A DNA stretch of 50,761 nucleotides from Streptomyces sp. CoH27 (GTDB taxonomy: Bacteria > Actinomycetota > Actinomycetes > Streptomycetales > Streptomycetaceae). A model generated the notes under the pieces. It was given only the letters and a program-made list of their open reading frames with translations. It was not told the DNA's origin and made no database searches. Below, one piece after another: positions 7,789 through 15,147 of the stretch. The number at the start of each line of letters is the position of its first letter. Positions within the stretch are counted from its first letter, which is position 1. The stretch is from NCBI RefSeq assembly GCF_020181035.1, contig NZ_JAIQYY010000001.1, forward strand, positions 265,804 to 316,564, given 5' to 3'. Made by a program: the position numbers and the translations under genes.

Positions 7789-9012
7789 TCAGCCCTCCTC
7801 GCGCAGGCCCCAGGGCGAGCCGTACTCGGTGAGCAGGTCGAGGAAGGGGCGGGGCGGCAGGGCTTCCGGGCCGAGGACGCCCTTGCCGGACCAGGTGCCC
7901 GCGGCCAGCAGTTCCAGGGCGACGACCGGGTTGAGGGCCGTCTGCCAGACGACGGCCTGCGAGCCGTACTCGCGCATCGACCACTCATTGTCGACCACGT
8001 GGTACAGGTATACCTCGCGCGGCGCCCCGTCCTTCGTGCCCGTGACCCAGGTGCCGGCGCAGGTCTTGCCCGTCATGCGGTCGCCCAGGCCGGCCGGGTC
8101 GGGCAGGCAGGCGGCCACCACGTCGCGCGGGGACACCCGCACCGGTCCGTCGTCCCCGCGCACAGTCACCTTGGCCGTCGAGTCGAGGCTCAGTTCGTGC
8201 AGGGTCTTCAGCTTGGCGATGAAGTCCCCGCCGAGGCCGTACTTGAAGGTGACCCGGCGTGCGTCCACCCAGCGGGGGATCAGCAGCACCTCTTCGTGTT
8301 CGACGTTGACGCACTCCACCGGCCCGATGCCCTCGGGAAAGTCGAAGACCTCGGGCTCGCTGAACGGGGCCGTGGTGAACCAGCCGCGGTCCTTCTCGTA
8401 GACCACCGGCGGGTTGAGGCATTCCTCGATGGTGGTCCAGATGCTGAAGGACGGTGCGAAGTCGTAGCCCGCCACGGTCACATTCGCGCCGTCCCGGACG
8501 CCGATCTCCTCGATGTCGTCGAAGAGTTCGTCGGCCGCGTACCGGGCGAAGACATCCGACAGCCCCGGCTCGACGCCCATCCCGACCAGCGCCAGTCGTC
8601 CGGCCTCGGCCCAGCGCCGGGCCAGCGCGAACTGCTCGTCCCCGAGCTTCACACCGCATTCCTCGTACGGGCGCGAGGCGTGCGGCGCGGACAGGGACAT
8701 CGCCATGTCCAGGTAGTGCGTGCCGGCTTCCAGGGCCGCCCGGAAGAGCGGCATCACGAACCTGGGGTCCGTGGCGTTGAGCAGGACGTCGCATCGCTCT
8801 TCGGTGAGCAGCCGGCGGACCGCGTCCTGGTCGGAAGCGTCCAGCCGCCGTGCGCTGAACCGTCCGCCCCGCTCCCCCAGCGCCGCGACGGCGGCCTCGG
8901 CCCGGGCGGGGTCGTAGTCCGCGACGACCATGTGGGTGAGGAAGTCACGGCGGGCCGCGATCCGGGTGACAGCCGTTCCGACGCCGCCCGCGCCCACGAG
9001 TAGTACGCGCAT
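7789..9012 (-). CDS. Saccharopine dehydrogenase-family NAD(P)-binding oxidoreductase
   Basis: A 407-residue protein starting MRVLLVGAGGVGTAVTRIAA, a Rossmann fold at the very N-terminus, which fixes the start at ATG 9012 after GAGAGGTG. Further family features are VVADYDPARAEAAVAAL, CDVLLNATDPRFVMPLFRAA, YLDMAMSL and GMGVEPGLSDVFARYAADEL. The family includes saccharopine, carboxynorspermidine and lysine 6-dehydrogenases, which interconvert imines and secondary amines on amino acids. The exact substrate cannot be assigned. It is transcribed away from the TetR gene at 9159, and a palindrome sits between them, so it is the likely target of that repressor. Confidence 0.87.
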   Translation of the reverse strand: MRVLLVGAGGVGTAVTRIAARRDFLTHMVVADYDPARAEAAVAALGERGGRFSARRLDASDQDAVRRLLTEERCDVLLNATDPRFVMPLFRAALEAGTHYLDMAMSLSAPHASRPYEECGVKLGDEQFALARRWAEAGRLALVGMGVEPGLSDVFARYAADELFDDIEEIGVRDGANVTVAGYDFAPSFSIWTTIEECLNPPVVYEKDRGWFTTAPFSEPEVFDFPEGIGPVECVNVEHEEVLLIPRWVDARRVTFKYGLGGDFIAKLKTLHELSLDSTAKVTVRGDDGPVRVSPRDVVAACLPDPAGLGDRMTGKTCAGTWVTGTKDGAPREVYLYHVVDNEWSMREYGSQAVVWQTALNPVVALELLAAGTWSGKGVLGPEALPPRPFLDLLTEYGSPWGLREEG

Positions 9013-9091
9013 CACACACCTCTCTTCGGCTCGTCCAGGAGGCAGGCGCCCGCTGGACACGGCTCGATGCAACGGGATGCGGGGATATAAG

Positions 9092-9106
9092 GTCAACCGT
9101 GTTGGC
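9092..9106. promoter_or_regulatory. Candidate TetR operator in the divergent gap
   Basis: GTCAACCGTGTTGGC is an imperfect palindrome, six of seven arm positions pairing around CGT, with core CAAC-CGT-GTTG. It is flanked by two ATAAGG direct repeats at 9086-9091 and 9107-9112. It lies between the divergent saccharopine-dehydrogenase-like and TetR genes, 53 bases before the latter. Confidence 0.4.
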
Positions 9107-9158
9107 ATAAGGCTCGGCCGGTCGGCACACCTGAACCGGCGGAGGAGGGACGAGCGAC

Positions 9159-9866
9159 GTGGCGAAGCACGTGGTGCCGGAGGCGGCGCGCCGTCGGCGG
9201 CGGCCCACGCGGACGGGAACCGTGCTGTCCGAGGAGATCATCGTGGACACCGCCCTACGCGTGCTGCGAGAGCACGGCAGCACCGGGCTGACGGCCCGCC
9301 GCCTGGGCATGGCCCTGGGAGCCGACCCCAGCACCCTGTACCGCTACTTCGCCGGGATGGACGACCTGACCCGGGCCATCGGGGACGAGCTGATGGGCCG
9401 GGCGCTCGGCAGCTGGGCGGCGACCGGTGACTGGCGCACGGATCTCCGTGCCCTGGGCCGGGCCGTGTACGCCGCCTACCTCGCCCACCCGCAGGCCGCC
9501 CTGCTCACCGCCAGCCGGGTCACCGGCCGGCCCCGTGAGATCGCGGTGGACGAGACCATCCTCGGCATCCTGCGCGGCACCGGGCTGCCCGATCCGGTGG
9601 CCGTGCGCGTGTACCACGCGTTCATCGACCAGAGTCTGGCGTTCGCCGCGCTCGACGCCGGCTCCCTGGCGCTGACAGCCGAGGCACGTACGCAGGACGA
9701 GGAGATGTGGCACACCGCCTACGCCCGGCTGCCCGCCGCGTCGCACCCCAACATCGCCGCCACGGCCCACCTGCTGGCCCGCCGCATGCCGCACAGCGCC
9801 TATCCGGCAGCACTGGAGATGCTGCTGGAACACACCGCCGCACAGCTGCCGCCGTCCGGGACGTAA
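9159..9866 (+). CDS. TetR-family transcriptional regulator
   Basis: A 235-residue regulator starting at GTG 9159 behind GGAGGAGGG. The helix-turn-helix is TGLTARRLGMALGADPSTLY followed by RYFAGMDDLTRAI, the standard TetR recognition-helix signature. The remainder is an all-helical ligand-binding domain of the TetR_C type (NPxA-like run SHPNIAATAHLLARRM). The N-terminus carries the basic stretch ARRRRRPTR. It is divergent from the saccharopine-dehydrogenase-like gene with a 146-base gap and probably controls it and itself. The ligand is unknown. Confidence 0.9.
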   Translation: MAKHVVPEAARRRRRPTRTGTVLSEEIIVDTALRVLREHGSTGLTARRLGMALGADPSTLYRYFAGMDDLTRAIGDELMGRALGSWAATGDWRTDLRALGRAVYAAYLAHPQAALLTASRVTGRPREIAVDETILGILRGTGLPDPVAVRVYHAFIDQSLAFAALDAGSLALTAEARTQDEEMWHTAYARLPAASHPNIAATAHLLARRMPHSAYPAALEMLLEHTAAQLPPSGT

Positions 9867-10379
9867 GTCTCAGTCCGCGCCCGGTCATGACGTCCGCCTT
9901 GTGCACAGGGCGTCCCGTTCCGGCTGCGACCGGTCAGGTGCGGCACCGGCAACTGAGGTGAGAGCGCGGCGAGTTCAGGATGCGGGGTGGACGGGGCCGG
10001 TCGCGTGGGCCGGGGGCGGGGCGATCGTCCGGGCGTCCGCTCGCTCGCCGCCCCACAGCGCGGCAGTCGCCTCCAGGAGACGGGTCCGTTCGAGACCACC
10101 TGCCACGGGATCACAGCCCAGGGCTCCCGGTGCCGCCGCGGCCGGTCGCCGGGCCGCCGAGGGGCCGCCCTCCCATCGCCGCCGAGGGCCCGCAGGCGTA
10201 CCGCGTCCTCGGCGGCGCCGACCAGACCGAACTGTCCACCACGGTCCGCGAGGCTCTGCGCCGGTGCTGAACCGGCCGGGCGACGATCTCCGCCCCCGTC
10301 CCACACCCCCTGAGAGCGTGCCGCCCACCCGGCGGCACGCTTTCTCGCCGTCCCGTGCGGCCGAGGGGACAATGGGCAC
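9867..10379. other. 513-base gap with no recognised gene
   Basis: Between the TetR and PPK2 genes I see no convincing coding region. Several frames are open on both strands, as expected at this GC content. A run ending YRVLGGADQTELSTTVREAL then TGA at 10268 looks slightly protein-like, and could be the tail of a decayed gene. No clear terminator or promoter was found. Confidence 0.3.
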
Positions 10380-11183
10380 ATGACGGACAAGAACGCGGAG
10401 CCACTGTCACGCAAGACCTACGAAGCCGAACTCCAGCGTCTGCAGACCGAGTTGGCGAAGATGCAGGAGTGGGTCCGCGCCGAGGGCGCCCGGCTGGTGG
10501 TCGTCTTCGAGGGCCGGGACGCAGCGGGCAAGGGCGGTGCCATCCGGCGGGTCACCGAGCGCCTGAACCCGCGTATCGCCCGGATCGCAGCGCTGCCCAA
10601 GCCGACGGAGCGCGAGCGCACCCAGTGGTACTTCCAGCGGTACGTCGAGCATCTGCCGGCCGCCGGGGAGATCGTGCTCTTCGACCGGTCCTGGTACAAC
10701 CGGGCCGGGGTCGAGCGTGTCATGGGTTTCTGCACCAAGGAGGAGCACCAGCTGTTCCTGCGCCAGTGCCCGATCTTCGAGCGGATGCTGATCGAGGACG
10801 GGATCCTGCTGCGCAAGTACTGGTTCTCGGTGAGCGACACCGTCCAGCAGGAGCGGTTCCAGCGCCGTCTGGAGGATCCGCTGCGGCGCTGGAAGCTGTC
10901 GCCGATGGACCTGGAGTCGATCACCCGCTGGGAGGCGTACTCCCGGGCGAAGGACGAGATGATGGTGCACACCGACATCGCCGAGGCGCCCTGGTACATC
11001 GTCGAGAGCGACGACAAGCAACGTGCGCGGCTCAACATGATGGCCCATCTGCTGGCGTCCGTCCCCTACCACGAGGTGCCCCCACCGGTGCTGGAGCTCC
11101 CGGAGCGCCCGCCGTCCACCGGCTACGAGCGACCGCCGCGCGATCTGCAGACCTACGTCCCGGACCACACGGCGCAGCTGTGA
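10380..11183 (+). CDS. ppk2: PPK2-family polyphosphate kinase
   Basis: A 267-residue polyphosphate kinase 2. It shows Walker A GRDAAGKGGAI, the lid-region sequence QWYFQRYVEHLPAAGEIVLF, Walker B FDRSWYNRAGVERVMGF, and RKYWFSVSDTVQQERFQRRL with DPLRRWKLSPMDLES. These enzymes use polyphosphate to phosphorylate nucleoside mono- or diphosphates. Length and the conserved DRSWYNR motif support a single-domain enzyme. ATG 10380 is the start; no strong ribosome binding site lies immediately upstream. Neighbouring genes give no operon. Confidence 0.93.
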   Translation: MTDKNAEPLSRKTYEAELQRLQTELAKMQEWVRAEGARLVVVFEGRDAAGKGGAIRRVTERLNPRIARIAALPKPTERERTQWYFQRYVEHLPAAGEIVLFDRSWYNRAGVERVMGFCTKEEHQLFLRQCPIFERMLIEDGILLRKYWFSVSDTVQQERFQRRLEDPLRRWKLSPMDLESITRWEAYSRAKDEMMVHTDIAEAPWYIVESDDKQRARLNMMAHLLASVPYHEVPPPVLELPERPPSTGYERPPRDLQTYVPDHTAQL

Positions 11184-11339
11184 ACTCCGTCGGCTCCGAG
11201 GACCGTCGGGTGAGGGGTCGGTGAGAACGCTGGTGACCGCCCATGCGAGGTGGGGCATAAGAGCAAGCAGCACTTGCCGGGTTGCGCAATAATTCAATCC
11301 GGCGGGGCAACCTCGGCATCGGGGGAAGGAAGGGCGTTC

Positions 11340-11636
11340 ATGCCGCGTGGGGACATGCAGCGAGTGCGCGATGCGAATCTGCGACTGGGCGCTGCCGTGG
11401 CCGAGATCGAGGGACTCTATTCGGCGTTATTGAGGGCGGGTTCCGCCGAACGGCACCAACGGCTGCAGGCGGACCTGGCACGCGCCGCCCGCCGCCTCGC
11501 CGCCCTGGCAGCCGTCCCGCCGCAGACACGGCCTCTGCCCCCTGCCCCACGCCGCTCCCGCTGGGGACGCAGACGCGCGCTGGCCGAGCGCGGCGCCGCG
11601 TGGATCACGGCACGCTTCGGAGAGGACGTGCGCTGA
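11340..11636 (+). CDS. Small helical hypothetical protein containing a TTA codon
   Basis: A 98-residue protein starting at ATG 11340 behind GGAAGGAAGGG. The first ~60 residues form a likely coiled or amphipathic helix (RDANLRLGAAVAEIEGLYSA, then DLARAARRLAALAAVP), followed by a proline-rich segment and a basic tail (RRSRWGRRRALAERG). I know no named family. Codon 30 (11427-11429) is TTA, the rare leucine codon read by bldA tRNA, so expression may be tied to development. The upstream 150 bases are unusually AT-rich around AATAATTCAATCC. Confidence 0.6.
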   Translation: MPRGDMQRVRDANLRLGAAVAEIEGLYSALLRAGSAERHQRLQADLARAARRLAALAAVPPQTRPLPPAPRRSRWGRRRALAERGAAWITARFGEDVR

Positions 11637-11723
11637 ACACCGGATCCGGGCAGCAAGCCCAGGAGCAAGGCGTACGTCCAACGACCGATCCGCGCCCTCG
11701 TGGACGCGTGTCAGTATCGACCC

Positions 11724-12161
11724 ATGTCTCACTCCTGGCCCAGCCATCTCGACGTAGGAGCGGTCCGTTTCGCCCGGCCGACCGCGAGGTACGACGACGT
11801 CCTCGTCTTCTACCGTGACGTCCTCGGTCTGCCGGTGCTCGCCCAGTGGCGCGATCACCAGGGCTACGACGGTGTCGTCCTCGGTCTGCCGGGCACCCCG
11901 GTGCACATGGAGCTCCTGCAGCACGGCGACCCGCCCCGCATCCCGGAGCCGCACCCGGAGAACCAGCTGGTGCTCTACCTCCGCGACCCCGAAGCCGTCT
12001 CCGTCGCCGTCCGGCGGCTGACCGAGGCCGGGCACAGCCCAGTCCCCTCCGCGAACCCCTACTGGCCGGACCACGGCGCCGTCCTCTTCGAGGATCCGGA
12101 CGGCTGGCACATCGTGCTGGCCCCCTGGGTCTTCGGCGAAGAGCCACCGCCGGCGGGCTGA
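11724..12161 (+). CDS. VOC (glyoxalase/dioxygenase-fold) family protein
   Basis: A 145-residue protein with a paired beta-alpha-beta-beta-beta vicinal-oxygen-chelate fold: VGAVRFARPTARYDDVLVFY, then FYRDVLGLPVLAQW, VHMELLQHGD, and GAVLFEDPDGWHIVLAPWVF. Candidate metal ligands include the H/E of HMELLQ and the H of GWHIVL. The family includes glyoxalase I, dioxygenases and antibiotic-binding proteins; the specific activity is not readable. ATG 11724 is chosen as the first ATG in frame before the fold. A strong terminator follows the gene. Confidence 0.8.
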   Translation: MSHSWPSHLDVGAVRFARPTARYDDVLVFYRDVLGLPVLAQWRDHQGYDGVVLGLPGTPVHMELLQHGDPPRIPEPHPENQLVLYLRDPEAVSVAVRRLTEAGHSPVPSANPYWPDHGAVLFEDPDGWHIVLAPWVFGEEPPPAG

Positions 12162-12176
12162 CCAGGCACTGCGAAA

Positions 12177-12208
12177 CGTCCTCGCCCGTCGCGCGGGCAG
12201 CGAGGACG
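12177..12208 (+). terminator. Strong stem-loop terminator
   Basis: CGTCCTCGC (12177-12185) pairs with GCGAGGACG (12200-12208), and the inner CCG/CGG bases extend the stem around TCGCG, with one bulged A. It lies 16 bases after the VOC gene stop. No U-tract follows, as is usual in Streptomyces. Confidence 0.65.
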
Positions 12209-12623
12209 GCCGAGGGGACCCGATGGTGAGGGAGGCCGTCCGCGCCTGTCCCGTCCAGGCCATCACGCTCTCGGACGACTAGGAGGCCCCGGTCCGAGGA
12301 CGAGCCTGCCGGCGTGTCCGGCAGGTGCGCCGTCGGTGTGGCTGCGCACGACGGCTCGGTTCAGACGTGCGACCGGTGATGGGTCGGCGGCCGGCAACCT
12401 GTCGTGGAGCTCCGGAGGAGTCGGGGCCGGGCGGTCTCCCGCCGGCAGGGGGCCGGGCGGGCCGGCGCCGCAAGGCTTCACGCCGGCCTCGCCGGCCATC
12501 TCCTCGGCCGTTTCCGTCTGTCTGCCGTTTCCGTCCGCCTGCCGTGGCGACGGACGAGCCCGGCGTCGGCAGGACGGGTCCGTTCCGGCAGCGGCCGTCG
12601 GACGCCTCGGCCGCACCGTCCGG
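12209..12623. other. 415-base convergent gap, no gene recognised
   Basis: This stretch between the VOC gene terminator and the end of the convergent FAD monooxygenase gene shows no conserved protein signature in any frame. It is GC-rich throughout and I saw no promoter-like element. Confidence 0.3.
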
Positions 12624-13889
12624 CTACCCCGGCGGCGCGGCGGTCGCTGAGGGCGTCCGGCGGACCGCCGTCCGCGGTGGCCGTTCCCGCAGGGCGCCGT
12701 AGGCGACGAAGTACGCGGGGATCCGGCGGATCCAGCGCGCCTCGGCCACCAGGTGCGCCATGTGCTCGGCCCGTTCCGCGCCGCCGAGCGGTGGCCGGCC
12801 CCGCAGGACGGGCGCGATGACGCGCGCGTGGGCAGCCCGCTGGAGGGCCTGGGTGACGACCGTGGCGGGACGGCGGCGGCGCTGCACACGGCGTACGTCG
12901 CGCAGGCCGACGCTCCCGCGGCGCAGCGGCTCGGTGAGATACCGGGCGGTGGCCACGGCGTCCTGCACCGCGAGGTTGATGCCGATACCGAAGACCGGGG
13001 ACATGGCGTGCGCGGCGTCGCCGATGCACAGCAGGCCGGGCCGGTGCCAGCGGCGCAGCCGGTCCAGGCGTACGTCGAGGAGCTTGACCTCGTCCCATGA
13101 GCGCAGGGCGTGCACGCGGTCGGCCATCCAGGGGGCGGCGGCGGTGAACTCGGCCAGGAATCGGTCGAGGCCGGCGGCGCGGCGCCGGGTGTCCGTGCCC
13201 TTGGGGATGAGTCCGGCGCACTGCCAGTAGTCGCCGCGGTCGATCATCGCGGTCAGGAAGCGGTCACCGGCGGCGCCGACCAGTCCCTGCGGGTCGTCTT
13301 CCCGGCGCGGCAGCCGGAACCACCAGGCGTCCATCGGGCAGGAGAAGCGGCGCAGCCGCAGTTCCGGCCGGGAGCGGGCCAGTGAGCCTCGGCCGTCGCA
13401 GGCGACGGTGAGCAGGGCGCGCAGCTCACCGGTGCGGCCGTCGGAGGTGCGGTAGCGCACTCCCGTCACGCGTCCGGACTCGACCAGGAAGCAGGTCGCT
13501 TCCGTGTTCATCCGCAGGTGGAAGGACGGCTCGCGGCCGGCCTCGTCCGCGAGCAGGTCCAGCAGGTCCCACTGGGGCACCATCGCCACGTAGTTGTAGG
13601 GGCCCGGCAGCACGGACAGGTCCGCGACCGTGACCGTCGACCGGCCGGGCCCGACCGGCAGCTGCACGGTGCGGACCCGGCGTTGCGGCAGCCGGGCGAA
13701 GCGCTCGGCCAGGCCGAGTTCGTCCAGCAGCGCCAGGGTGGAGGGGTGGACGGTGTCGCCGCGGAAGTCGCGCAGGAAGTCACCGTGCTTTTCCAGCACC
13801 GTCACGTCGATACCGGACCGGGCCAGCAGCAGGGCGAGCACCATGCCCGCAGGGCCGCCGCCCACGACGCAGCACGTGGTCCGTTCCAT
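12624..13889 (-). CDS. FAD-dependent aromatic-type monooxygenase (PHBH fold)
   Basis: A 421-residue flavoprotein of the p-hydroxybenzoate hydroxylase fold. It shows the dinucleotide motif VVGGGPAGMVLALLLARSG, the substrate-side GDTVHPSTLALLDELGL, the DG motif VACDGRGSLARSRPEL and the second FAD motif CIGDAAHAMSPVFGIGINLA. Such enzymes hydroxylate aromatic or polyketide substrates using NAD(P)H and oxygen. The last ~40 residues are low-complexity and arginine-rich, beyond the conserved fold. An 18-bp palindrome 54 bases upstream of ATG 13889 is a probable operator, although no regulator gene is adjacent. It is a single gene, convergent with the VOC gene and downstream of xdhC on the same strand. 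Confidence 0.87.
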   Translation of the reverse strand: MERTTCCVVGGGPAGMVLALLLARSGIDVTVLEKHGDFLRDFRGDTVHPSTLALLDELGLAERFARLPQRRVRTVQLPVGPGRSTVTVADLSVLPGPYNYVAMVPQWDLLDLLADEAGREPSFHLRMNTEATCFLVESGRVTGVRYRTSDGRTGELRALLTVACDGRGSLARSRPELRLRRFSCPMDAWWFRLPRREDDPQGLVGAAGDRFLTAMIDRGDYWQCAGLIPKGTDTRRRAAGLDRFLAEFTAAAPWMADRVHALRSWDEVKLLDVRLDRLRRWHRPGLLCIGDAAHAMSPVFGIGINLAVQDAVATARYLTEPLRRGSVGLRDVRRVQRRRRPATVVTQALQRAAHARVIAPVLRGRPPLGGAERAEHMAHLVAEARWIRRIPAYFVAYGALRERPPRTAVRRTPSATAAPPG

Positions 13890-13942
13890 GACAGTCCCGC
13901 CCTTCGCGAGAGCAGTGAATCATCGGCGCTTCACCGTTCTTA

Positions 13943-13960
13943 ATTCATCGCCCGATGAAT
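13943..13960. promoter_or_regulatory. Perfect 18-bp palindrome, candidate MarR/TetR-type operator
   Basis: ATTCATCGCCCGATGAAT has two perfect 8-base arms around CC. It lies in the AT-rich patch between the end of the xdhC-like gene and the start of the FAD monooxygenase (54 bases upstream of its ATG), where a promoter is expected. The regulator must be encoded elsewhere. Confidence 0.6.
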
Positions 13961-13971
13961 ATTCTACTCCT

Positions 13972-15147
13972 TCAGGCCACCGCCCGCCTCTCCCCTGCCC
14001 GGCCGTCGCGGTGGATCGGTGTCTTCGCCCCGGTCAGCGGCGTCCCCGTCCCGCCCCGCCGGAGGGCGACGATCTCCGCCGCGATCGACAGGGCGGTCTC
14101 CTCCGGCGTCCGGGCACCGAGGTCGAGGCCGATCGGCGAGCGCAGTCTGGCCAGTTCCGCTTCGGTCACGCCCTCCGAGCGCAGCCGCCGGGCGCGGTCC
14201 TCGTGGGTGCGGCGCGAGCCCATCGCACCGATGAAGGCCGCCGGCATCCGCAGGGCCGCCGTCAGCAGGGGGACGTCGAACTTCGCGTCGTGGGTGAGCA
14301 CGCACAGCACCGTGCGGGCGTCGGTCCCGGCGCGCCGCAGATAGCGGTGCGGCCAGTCGACGACCACCTCGTCCGCCTCGGGGAAGCGGCCCCGGGTGGC
14401 GAAGACCGGGCGGGCGTCGCAGACGGTCACGTGATAGCCGAGGAACTTGCCGGCCCGCACCAGCGCCACCGCGAAGTCGACGGCCCCGAACACGATCATG
14501 CGCGGGGGCGGCACGTTCGACTCGACCAGCAGGGTGAGACCGCCGGGGCAGTGCGCACCTCCCCCGGACTCCGCCCGGGAGGACCCCCGTCCCGCCGCGC
14601 TCGCCGACAGGTCGACCGCGCCGGTGCGGCCCGCCTCCAGCAGGGCGCGAGCCTCGGCCGCCGCCACCCGGTCCAGGTCCGGGTGGCCGCCCAGACCGCC
14701 CTCGCTGGTGCCGTCGGGCCGGACCAGCAGGGCGCGTCCGAGGAGTTCGGCCGGGCCGCGGGCGACCCGGGCGAGGGCGACCGGTTCGCGCCGGGCGGCG
14801 GCCGACAGGGCCGCCGCCGGCACCGTCCGCGCCCGGCCGGTCATCGGCACGATCAGCACGTCGATCGTCCCGCCGCAGGTCAGACCCACGGCGAAGGCGT
14901 CCTCGTCGCTGTACCCGAACCGTTCGAGCACGCTCTGTCCGCTCCGCAGCGCCTCGCGGCACAGGTCGTACACCGCGCCCTCCACACAGCCACCGGAGAC
15001 CGAGCCGATGACCGTGCCCGCGCTGTCGACGGCGAGGGCGGCGCCGGGTCCGCGCGGCGCGCTGCCGCCGACGGCCACCACGGTCGCGACGGCGAACTCC
15101 CGGCCCTCCTCGATCCAGCCGGTCAGCTCCTCGGCCAGGTCAAGCAT
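13972..15147 (-). CDS. XdhC/PaoD-family molybdenum cofactor insertion chaperone
   Basis: A 391-residue protein of the XdhC family, which binds molybdenum cofactor, promotes its sulfuration or cytosine-dinucleotide form, and inserts it into molybdenum hydroxylases. Visible signatures are FAVATVVAVGGSAPRGPGAA, GSVSGGCVEGAVYDLCREAL and CGGTIDVLI in the N-terminal domain, and a C-terminal Rossmann domain with VFGAVDFAVALVRAGKFLGY, VLCVLTHDAKFDVPLL, GAMGSRRTHEDR and IGLDLGARTPEETALSI. It overlaps the catalytic subunit gene by eight bases, so it is the last gene of the operon, as paoD is in paoABCD. Confidence 0.92.
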   Translation of the reverse strand: MLDLAEELTGWIEEGREFAVATVVAVGGSAPRGPGAALAVDSAGTVIGSVSGGCVEGAVYDLCREALRSGQSVLERFGYSDEDAFAVGLTCGGTIDVLIVPMTGRARTVPAAALSAAARREPVALARVARGPAELLGRALLVRPDGTSEGGLGGHPDLDRVAAAEARALLEAGRTGAVDLSASAAGRGSSRAESGGGAHCPGGLTLLVESNVPPPRMIVFGAVDFAVALVRAGKFLGYHVTVCDARPVFATRGRFPEADEVVVDWPHRYLRRAGTDARTVLCVLTHDAKFDVPLLTAALRMPAAFIGAMGSRRTHEDRARRLRSEGVTEAELARLRSPIGLDLGARTPEETALSIAAEIVALRRGGTGTPLTGAKTPIHRDGRAGERRAVA

